A DNA stretch of 21,356 nt. It comes from a virus. Below, piece after piece: positions 7,075 to 15,400 of this stretch. A program made the translations under genes and the position numbers. The notes under the pieces are model-generated. The model was not told where the DNA came from, ran no database searches, and saw only the letters and a program-made list of their open reading frames with translations. The first letter of the stretch is position 1, and each line of letters starts with the position of its first letter. Location of the stretch: positions 1 through 21,356 of the IMG/VR virus record IMGVR_UViG_3300030380_001980; one strand, given 5' to 3'.

Positions 7075-7764
7075 ATGGCTACAACATTTTTACAATTAGT
7101 AAATCAAATAAACAGACGTTTAAATGAAGTGGAATTAACTTCTACTAACTTTGCATCTGCAGCAGGTTTTTATGCACACGCTAAAGATGCAGTTAATGCA
7201 TCTATTAGATATATTAATCAATCTGAATTTGAGTGGCCTTTTAATCATACTACTAAAACACAAACTTTAACGGCTAACACTAGTCGTTATGCTTTTCCAA
7301 CAGATTGTAAAGTTATTAATTTTGATACTTTTAGAATTAAAGAAGATTCAACTTTAGGCAACTCTACTACACGTATATTGCCTATGGCTTATGAAGAATA
7401 CTTAGATAAATTTGTAGCGCAAGAATATAATAGTTCTAGTTTTCAAGGTGTACCTACTCGTGTAGTACATGCGCCATCTCTTGAGTTTGTTCTTACTCCA
7501 GAACCTGATGCTGCTTATATTTTAGTATATGAGTATTTTAATTTTACTGCAGACTTATCTGCGCACGGCGATGCAATTGTTATACCCGATAGATTTGCTC
7601 ATGTTATTACAGATGGTGCAATGCACTATGCTTATTTATTTAGGGGTAATACACAAGATGCATTAGTAATGAAAGAAAAATTTGATGAAGGTATTAAGTA
7701 CATGCGTTCAATGCTAATTAATCGTACACCTTACGTACGTTCATACATGCGTACACAAAACTAG
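7075..7764 (+). CDS. tail tubular protein A-like adaptor
   Basis: A 229-residue protein, near the size of T7 gp11 (196), which forms the ring beneath the portal and holds the nozzle. The start is ATG with AAGGAA at 7063-7068. The N-terminus FLQLVNQINRRLNEVEL, followed by AKDAVNASIRYINQSEFEWPF, is helical and typical of this gatekeeper/adaptor family. TRYAFP-type strands follow, then a C-terminal helical part with 'DRFAHVITDGAMHYAYLFRG'. It lies directly before the long nozzle gene, as gp11 precedes gp12 in T7. The N-terminal motif is, from memory, very common in uncultured marine podoviruses. The coding sequence is noticeably AT-richer than the capsid gene, with many AAT and TTA codons. Confidence 0.85.
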   Translation: MATTFLQLVNQINRRLNEVELTSTNFASAAGFYAHAKDAVNASIRYINQSEFEWPFNHTTKTQTLTANTSRYAFPTDCKVINFDTFRIKEDSTLGNSTTRILPMAYEEYLDKFVAQEYNSSSFQGVPTRVVHAPSLEFVLTPEPDAAYILVYEYFNFTADLSAHGDAIVIPDRFAHVITDGAMHYAYLFRGNTQDALVMKEKFDEGIKYMRSMLINRTPYVRSYMRTQN

Positions 7765-7774
7765 GGGTAGTAGT

Positions 7775-9955
7775 TTGGCTGATGCATGGAAAACTTACGC
7801 CGTTGAGTTTCGTGGTGGATTAATAAGTAACCTGTCACCGCTACAGCAGGGTCTTAACGCACCGGGTAGCGCACGAATACTACGTAACTTTGAACCATCT
7901 GTAGAAGGTGGCTATCGTAGAATAGAAGGTTATGATAAGTATGACAGTGATTTAATTCCCCCATATGGTGCGCCAAAAGTACACGGTGCAAGTCAAAGTG
8001 GTACAAGTCTTGTCATAGCTAATTGTCATCAGACACCTGTAGCTGGAGATGTGTTATCATTTGCAGGTGGTGCAGTCGACGGTGCATCTCAATCAGGTAC
8101 ATCATTAGCTGTAGACGGACTAGATGTTAAACCTTCTGCTAATGATACGTTTACTATAGCTGGCGATTCTACTGTATATACAGTTAGCAGTGCTACTGCT
8201 TTAGCAGGAACAGACTCTACTTTAACAATAACACCTGCATTAGCTGCTACACCTGCTGATGATGCAGTTCTTAGTTTTAGATATACGATAGCTGCAGGTG
8301 GTGTTACTTTTGCAGCAGCAACAAACAGAGCAACCCTTACACTATCACAAACGATGGTGCATAATCCATCAGATCAAGATGATGTTACGTTTGTTTCAAC
8401 CACACTAAACTATCTGACACTTGGTGTTGCAAGCTGGGAAAGCCAAGCTATTGTCGCAAAGAATGATGATATTTTTAAATCAACAGGAACTGGGTTTACA
8501 AAAATAAATGTTCCTAATTATGGAACAACCTTAGTAAACGGTGCAAGTCAAACAGGTACATCTCTTATTGTAGATGGTTTAACTGCAGCACCACAGGCAC
8601 AAGATCAATTTACTATAGCGGGTGTTGCAAAAATATATACGGTAACAGCCACAGCTACAGTATCTTCAGGTGGTTCTACTTTAAGTATTGATCCTGCGCT
8701 TGCGTCAAGTCCTGCTGATGATGCCGCTATAACATTTATATCTACAAGCAGAGAAGGTGCTTCACGTACAAGATTTGCAAAGTATAATTATAACGGTACA
8801 CAAAAAATTGCAATAGTAGATGGGGCAAATGCTCCAGCAACATATGACACTAGTTTATTTACTGCACTAAATGATGCACCTGCTGATGTAAAAGGCGCAG
8901 CATTTATAGCTAACTTTAAAAATGCTTTGTTCTTTGGCAAAGGAACTATACTTAATTTTACTGCACCTTATACTGATAGCGATTTTTCTGTAGCAAATGG
9001 TGCAGGGTCTATAAATGTAGGCTCACCAATTACAGGTTTAGAAGTATTTCGTGATCAGTTAATTATTTTTACCGAAGTGTCTATACAAAGATTAGTAGGT
9101 AACACAATCGCAGATTTTACATTACAACCAGTAACTAACGATTTAGGTTGTATTGAAAGTGACACCATACAAGAAGTTGGTGGTGACATTATGTTCTTAG
9201 CACCTGATGGTTTACGATTGTTAAGTGCCACAGATAGAATTGGTGATTTTGGATTAGGTGTTGTATCTAAAAATATACAGGATGATTTAGTTACATTTAT
9301 TTCTACTAATACAAATTTTACTAGTTGCGTTGTTAGGGAAAAATCACAGTATAGAATATTTGGATATAATAATAATATTACCCAAGAAAATGCTCAAGGA
9401 ATTTTAGCCACGCAGTTTGCAGAACAAGGTGGCGCAAATATGCAGTACGCAGAAACTAGAGGCATACGAGCATTTGTAGCAGATAGTAACTACCATTTAA
9501 ATAATGAAGTTGTGCTATTTGCAAATGACGATGGCTACCTATATCAGATGGAATCGGGTAGCGACTTTGATGGCACAGCAATTACTATATCGTTTGCTAC
9601 ACCGTTTATTCCAATTGAAGACCCACGAGTACGAAAAACTTTTTACAAGATATTTTTGTACACTGATCCGCAAGGAAGTGTGGCATTTGATTTAAGTCTA
9701 AAGTTAGACTTTGACGAAGCTGGTACAGTGCAACCAGCACCTATTAGTATACAAAACGTACAAGGAACTGTTGGATTCTTTGGTGCAGGTATATTTGGTA
9801 CAACATCGTATGGTGCAAAATTAGTTAAACTATTTGAAAGTCAAGTAGTAGGTTCTGGATTTGCAGTTTCATTTTTGTTTGACTCTGCTACACAAGCACC
9901 ACCATTTTCACTTGACGCATTAACAGTCGAATACGCCACTAACGCAAGAAGGTAA
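7775..9955 (+). CDS. tail tubular protein B-like nozzle protein (TTG start)
   Basis: A 726-residue protein comparable to T7 gp12 (794), which forms the tail nozzle. The start is TTG 7775 with AGGGG at 7763-7767; no in-frame ATG lies nearby, and the conserved N-terminus begins at once with ADAWKTYAVEFRGGLISNLS, then APGSARILRNFEPSVEGGYR. The rest is beta-rich, as expected for the propeller of this family. It carries three copies of a GASQ(S/T)GTSL module starting at residues 71, 103 and 256. The first is cut short, while the second and third run about 65 residues to PADDA. These look like inserted beta domains exposed on the nozzle. Gene order (adaptor, then this) supports the call. Confidence 0.82.
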   Translation: MADAWKTYAVEFRGGLISNLSPLQQGLNAPGSARILRNFEPSVEGGYRRIEGYDKYDSDLIPPYGAPKVHGASQSGTSLVIANCHQTPVAGDVLSFAGGAVDGASQSGTSLAVDGLDVKPSANDTFTIAGDSTVYTVSSATALAGTDSTLTITPALAATPADDAVLSFRYTIAAGGVTFAAATNRATLTLSQTMVHNPSDQDDVTFVSTTLNYLTLGVASWESQAIVAKNDDIFKSTGTGFTKINVPNYGTTLVNGASQTGTSLIVDGLTAAPQAQDQFTIAGVAKIYTVTATATVSSGGSTLSIDPALASSPADDAAITFISTSREGASRTRFAKYNYNGTQKIAIVDGANAPATYDTSLFTALNDAPADVKGAAFIANFKNALFFGKGTILNFTAPYTDSDFSVANGAGSINVGSPITGLEVFRDQLIIFTEVSIQRLVGNTIADFTLQPVTNDLGCIESDTIQEVGGDIMFLAPDGLRLLSATDRIGDFGLGVVSKNIQDDLVTFISTNTNFTSCVVREKSQYRIFGYNNNITQENAQGILATQFAEQGGANMQYAETRGIRAFVADSNYHLNNEVVLFANDDGYLYQMESGSDFDGTAITISFATPFIPIEDPRVRKTFYKIFLYTDPQGSVAFDLSLKLDFDEAGTVQPAPISIQNVQGTVGFFGAGIFGTTSYGAKLVKLFESQVVGSGFAVSFLFDSATQAPPFSLDALTVEYATNARR

Positions 9956-9959
9956 AACT

Positions 9960-12443
9960 ATGGGAACAGGATATACCAGAAACGATTCAGCTAACAATAT
10001 TGCTGATGGAAACGTAATTAATGCTGCTGACTTTGATGGCGAATATGACGCTATTGAGTCAGCCTTTAATGCTACAAGTGGACATACACATGATGGCACT
10101 GCTGCTGAAGGTGGGCCTGTTACTGTGCTTGGCCCAGTACAAGACTTTGTAGCTAGTTCAACAGAGATAAAACCAAAGACTGATAATACACTAGACATAG
10201 GTACATCTGCACTACAGTTTAAAGATTTGTATCTACATGGTAAAGGATACATTGATGGCCTTGGTGAAACTTTATTAGTTGATACAGACAAAGCTATACA
10301 GTTTAGAGATAGTGCATTAAGTATAAACTCTAGCACAGATGGGCAGTTAGATATTGATGCAGATACTGAACTAGAACTTGTAGCACCCACGGTTGATATA
10401 GATGCATCTACTGCTGTTACTATTGATACAACTACTCTTACTATTACAGGTGCAGCAAACGTCACTGGTGATTTAGATGTTGATAATATTAACATAAACG
10501 GTAATGCAATTATCAGCACAGATACTAATGGTAATATTGCCCTTACTCCAAATGGCACTGGCGAAGTAGACATTAGTAAAGTAGATATAGACAGTGGCAC
10601 AATTGATAATACTACAATTGGTGGAGCAACTGCCGCAGCAGGTACATTTACTGCAATAGTTGGTGAGTCTGCTGCAATTGACAACATTACTATAGATGCA
10701 AACACTATATCTTCCACCGACTCAAATGGCAATATAACACTTGACCCTAATGGAACAGGTGTTATTGATATTCCTACCGATACTAAACTTCAAATACGTG
10801 ATAGCGCAATATTTATTAACTCAAGCACAGACGGTCAACTAGACATAGATGCTGATGCGGAATTAGAAATTACTGCGCCTATTGTAGACATTGACGCATC
10901 CACATCTGTAAATATTAGCAATGATCTAAAACTAGACAGCGATGCTGCTGTAGTATCTCTTGGTGCAGATGGTGAAGTAACACTTACACATGAGCATAAT
11001 GTAGGTGTGACACTTAACGTAGAAAACTCAGGTACAAATTCTGTTACTGATATTCTTAAACTGCAAGCGCAAAGCAGCGGCACACCTGCTGTTGGTATTG
11101 GTACAGGAATTGAGTTTTCTACAGAAACTGCTGCAGGGAATCTAGAAACTGGTGGTGTTATTGAATCATCCGCTAGTGGACTAACCCCGACATCTGAAGA
11201 ATTTGACATGATATTTAAAACCATGTCATCTGGCGGTGCGGCAGCAGAACGACTAAAGTTAAATGGCAGCGGTGCTACTATTGGCAATGTTAATGTAAAT
11301 GGTAATACAATCATCAGCACAGATACAAATGGCAATATAGCACTTACACCTAACGGCACTGGCGAAGTTGATATATCTAAAGTTGATATTGATGGCGGTG
11401 CTATTGACGGAGCAATAATCGGTGCAAACTCTGCTGCTGCTGGTACGTTTACTACTATAACAGGTCAGTCTGCTGTAATTGACAATATTACAATAGACGG
11501 TAACTCCATTACATCCACTGACACTGGTGGTAACATTGCGCTAACGCCAGATGGAACAGGAGATGTGCAGTTAGATGCTGATACAGTTCGTGTTGGTGAC
11601 AGCAATGCTAATGCAACCATTACAACCAACGGCACAGGCGACTTAATATTAAATACAAATGCAGGTACAGACTCTGGAAGTATAACTATAGCTGATGCTG
11701 CTAATGGTGCAATAACTATTGCCCCTAACGGTACTGGCAATGTAACTATAGGCAATCTTACATTAGATGCAGATGCAACAAAAACTAATGATCATGTCTT
11801 GACATACAATAGCACTTCTGATACAATACAGCTTGAAGCTATTCCGGCACCATCTTTGGGTGGTAACTTAGCCAGCGATCTAGCAAGTAATGGCAATAAT
11901 ATTGCTATGGCAGACAACGATGAAATACGGGTAGGTGCTGGCAATGACATTGTTATTAAATGGGATGCTACAGACGGACATATTACTACCCTTGGTACAC
12001 TAAACATTGATGGTGCTGATGGGCATGAGATGGCAAAGTTTGTCGATGGTGGTGCTGTAGAATTATACCATAATGATACTAAAACATTTGAAACTGTTGC
12101 GGCAGGTGTGCAGGTAACAGGAAGATCAACAAGTGCTACTATAACTGCAGAAAACGATGGTAGTTTTGACTTATCAGCTAACAATAACTTTTCTTGTACT
12201 ACAGCAGGTAATACAGAGATAACTTTTTCTAATACAGTAGCAGGTCAGTCTGGTAATATAACATGGACTACTTCAAGTGGTCATTCTGTTACTGCAAATG
12301 CCGTAGTAGGAATTAATGCTACTGCATTGGCTGCATTGCAAACAGCAGGGACGTATAATCTTTCATACTATTCTACGGCTGCATCAGGTAACGCAAGTGT
12401 TTTAGTGTCTGTATCAGGCGCACTTACTTCAGCGGGAGCATAA
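9960..12443 (+). CDS. repeat-rich tail fibre protein
   Basis: An 827-residue fibre with AAGAAGG at 9946-9952 before the ATG. The N-terminus (GYTRNDSANNIADGNVINAA, then HTHDGTAAEGGPV and LDIGTSALQFKDLYLHG) resembles virion-attachment ends of marine phage fibres. The body is almost all short beta repeats. Six copies of a P-(N/D)-GTG or NGTG motif lie near residues 198, 264, 465, 531, 557 and 590, and two pairs are spaced exactly 66 residues. A DGQLDIDAD block recurs near 116 and 280. The C-terminus (about 700-827) is a Ser/Thr/Asn-rich domain ending in SVSGALTSAGA, a candidate receptor-binding tip. No enzymatic or autocleaving chaperone motif is seen. Low charge and few stops on the opposite strand create false reverse ORFs. 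Confidence 0.82.
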   Translation: MGTGYTRNDSANNIADGNVINAADFDGEYDAIESAFNATSGHTHDGTAAEGGPVTVLGPVQDFVASSTEIKPKTDNTLDIGTSALQFKDLYLHGKGYIDGLGETLLVDTDKAIQFRDSALSINSSTDGQLDIDADTELELVAPTVDIDASTAVTIDTTTLTITGAANVTGDLDVDNININGNAIISTDTNGNIALTPNGTGEVDISKVDIDSGTIDNTTIGGATAAAGTFTAIVGESAAIDNITIDANTISSTDSNGNITLDPNGTGVIDIPTDTKLQIRDSAIFINSSTDGQLDIDADAELEITAPIVDIDASTSVNISNDLKLDSDAAVVSLGADGEVTLTHEHNVGVTLNVENSGTNSVTDILKLQAQSSGTPAVGIGTGIEFSTETAAGNLETGGVIESSASGLTPTSEEFDMIFKTMSSGGAAAERLKLNGSGATIGNVNVNGNTIISTDTNGNIALTPNGTGEVDISKVDIDGGAIDGAIIGANSAAAGTFTTITGQSAVIDNITIDGNSITSTDTGGNIALTPDGTGDVQLDADTVRVGDSNANATITTNGTGDLILNTNAGTDSGSITIADAANGAITIAPNGTGNVTIGNLTLDADATKTNDHVLTYNSTSDTIQLEAIPAPSLGGNLASDLASNGNNIAMADNDEIRVGAGNDIVIKWDATDGHITTLGTLNIDGADGHEMAKFVDGGAVELYHNDTKTFETVAAGVQVTGRSTSATITAENDGSFDLSANNNFSCTTAGNTEITFSNTVAGQSGNITWTTSSGHSVTANAVVGINATALAALQTAGTYNLSYYSTAASGNASVLVSVSGALTSAGA
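10497..11560 (+). repeat. duplicated fibre segment (two copies 801 bases apart)
   Basis: The segment coding NGNAIISTDTNGNIALTPNG then GTGEVDISKVDID starts at 10497, and a near-identical protein copy starts at 11298. Each is followed at 66 residues by a related unit. The protein copies are almost the same while third codon positions differ widely, so the duplication is old, or amino-acid sequence is kept by selection. Confidence 0.75.
11799..11827 (+). promoter_or_regulatory. possible internal promoter in the fibre gene
   Basis: TTGACA (11799-11804), a 17-base spacer and TACAAT (11822-11827) match the sigma70 consensus at 11 of 12 positions. It could supply transcript for the adhesin starting 617 bases downstream. 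It lies inside coding sequence of an AT-rich gene, so chance is a real alternative. Confidence 0.3.
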
Positions 12444-15400
12444 ATGAGTCTTATTCAAGGAACAGGTGGTGGATTAGGTGGTGCAGGTGCGCCGGGTGGT
12501 TCATTGGGATCATTTTATTCACATCTGCTTGACCAGTCGTTGAAGTTCAATGATGACGATAGCCAGTATCTAACCAGAACCCCAACTACTACTGGCAACC
12601 GAAAGACTTGGACGTTTAGTTGTTGGCTGAAAGGTGCGTCTTTCGCTAGTAGTCAAACAATATTTTCTACTTCACAGAACTACGACTCACTACGGTATAC
12701 AACTACTGGAAAGTTTATGCTTCTCTTGGGGAATAGTAGCTCCAATCTACAAACCACAGCCCTTTTTAGAGACCCCTCTGCTTGGTATAACCTTGTTGTT
12801 GCGGTTGATACAACACAATCCACATCAACAGACCGTGTAAAATTTTATGTTAATGGCTCTCAGGTTACGTCATTTTCAACATCAACATACCCGTCATTAA
12901 ATTATGATACTGGTTTTAATTACACAAGTTATTCCAATGCCATAGGACGTAGACAAAGTACATCAAGTCTTTATTGGGATAGTTATCTAGCCGAAATCAA
13001 CATGATTGACGGAACAGCTTTAGATGCTTCTAGCTTTGGTGAAACTAAGAATGGTATCTGGATACCAAAAGATACCAGTGGCCTGACATTTGGAACCAAT
13101 GGTTTTCACCTGACATTTAAAGATGATGTTGTTTCTGAGGGGTTCAATACTGTTGCCTATGCTGGAACCGCTGGTACGCAAAGCATCAGTGGGGTGGGCT
13201 TTGCGCCGGATTGGGTTTGGATTAAAAAGAGAGCTACTGCAGGCCACGTTATTCAAGATACAGTGCGTGGTTCTTTTGGGTATATACAATCCAATGCAAC
13301 AAGTGCGGAAAATACAACCTCTGGAAATGATTGGTTTAGGTCATTTGATGCAGATGGATTCACTGTGTCTGATACCACAACAAGTGGAAGTGCAACATCA
13401 GAATGGAACGATTCCGGTGAAAATTACGTTGCTTGGTGCTGGGAAGCTGGCGGCACACCAACAGCCAACAACAGTGCTGGTGTAGGGTATACCCCAACAG
13501 CAGGTTCTGTAAAGATAGATGGCAGCAATCTTGGTTCTGCGTTGGCTGGCACTATCCCTGCAACTAAAATATCAGCTAACACCGCTAGAGGTTTTTCGAT
13601 TGTAGGTTATGAGGCAACAGGTTCGGCTGGCACTATTGCACACGGCTTATCTGCTGCGCCTGAGTTTATTATTGTCAAACATCGTGACCAATCGAGTACA
13701 TCTTGGCCTGTTTATTACGGCGATAATACAGATGTCCTTTATCTCAACGATACTGCTGCAACAACCGATGATGCGAATGCTTGGAACGACACTTCACCTA
13801 CATCTACTGTTTTCTCTGTAGGGGCAAATGGTGGCGATACCAATAATAGTTTAGGCGGCTCAACTGTAGCCTATTGTTTCCATTCAGTGTCTGGCTATTC
13901 GTCCATTGGTTCATACACAGGAAATGGGTCTACAACAGGTCCAACAGTAACGACTGGCTTCCGTCCTGCTTGGGTTATGATAAAAAGCAGTGTTGGTACT
14001 ATTGGTCACTGGCTTATATGGGATACTACCAGACATCCTTCTAATCCTAATGACAATGTTATTTACGCTAATTTAGACAATGCAGAAAGCGTTGGTTCCA
14101 GTTATGCAATTGAAGTAACAGCAACAGGCTTTCAAATTAAACATAACGGCTCAGACGTAAACACATCAGACAAGACATACATCTATATGGCCTTTGCCGA
14201 CACTCGTGAAGCAGCCTTCTTCAAAGATGTAAGCACCAACGGCAATCACTTTACACCTGTGAATCTAGATTATAGAGACAGTATTCCTGATGTGCCAACA
14301 AATAACTTTGCTACTTTGAATCCTTTATCAAAAGGGTCTGGCACTGTAACTTTCAGCGAGGGCAATCTGAAGTCTAGCACTAGTGTATCACTCGCAGTAG
14401 CAGAACACGGCGCAACATTTACAATTCCAAAATCTGGAAAATGGTATTGGGAAGCTGCGTATACTGGTGCATTAACTGGTGGCTCCGTTGCTGCTATAAT
14501 GGGTATTATGGACATTGACACTCAGACGGTTGGTGTAAGCGGGAATCATCTTACAACTACAACTGGCGATTACGTTTCATACTATACACACAATAGCGCT
14601 ATTTATGAAAACAACGTACTTGATTCAAGTTTTAGCGGAAACGAAGCAGCGGCTACTGTTGGTTTTGCTTTAGATATAGACAATGGGTATTTGTTTGTAC
14701 ATCTTAATGGGACTTATATTGGCGGCACACCAAACTTCAGCACTGGTGCTAATCATGCGGCTGAACCCAACACAACTAGAACGTGGCTTCCATTTTTTGG
14801 TGCCAATGGTGGTGGAACAATTACTTGGACAGTTAATTTTGGGCAAGACAGTTCTTTTGCTGGCACAAAAGCTACAGACAATTCTAACACAGATGACAGC
14901 GGTCACGGCAGCTTTGCCTACGCACCACCAAGCGGATACCTTGCCTTGTGTTCGCAGAATTTGCCAGACGTAGACATTATTGATGGCAGTGAGAATTTTA
15001 ATACGGTGCTTTATACTGGCAATGCTGGAACTCAAAGTATTACTGGAGTAGGTTTTGACCCGGATTTAACTTGGGCTAAAAACAGGACTGACGACGGTTA
15101 TCATCACGAATTATATGACACAGTTCGTGGTGATAATAAAAGATTGTTTAGTAGTCAAGCTGATGCTGAAGCTACTGGTTATTTGCAATTTATAAGTGAC
15201 GGATTTTCTCTAACTGCTGGTGGGGGTATAAACACAAATAGTAAGAATCACGTTGCTTGGAACTGGAAATCTGGTGGAGCAACACCAGAAAAAACCTACG
15301 TTGTAAAGGTTGTTTCAGATGGTGGTAACAAATACAGATTTGATGACTTTGGTACAAGCGCAGTTACTTTAAATTTACAAGAGGGCGGCACATACACATT

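Noticed and set aside
9920-10732. Long reverse-strand ORF (270 codons) opposite the first fibre gene, with similar ones at 10835-11359 and 11465-11755
   Set aside because: These are shadows of a repeat-rich forward gene. Their translations are Ser/Val/Pro-rich low-complexity strings that follow the fibre repeats, and there is no promoter or neighbour on that strand.
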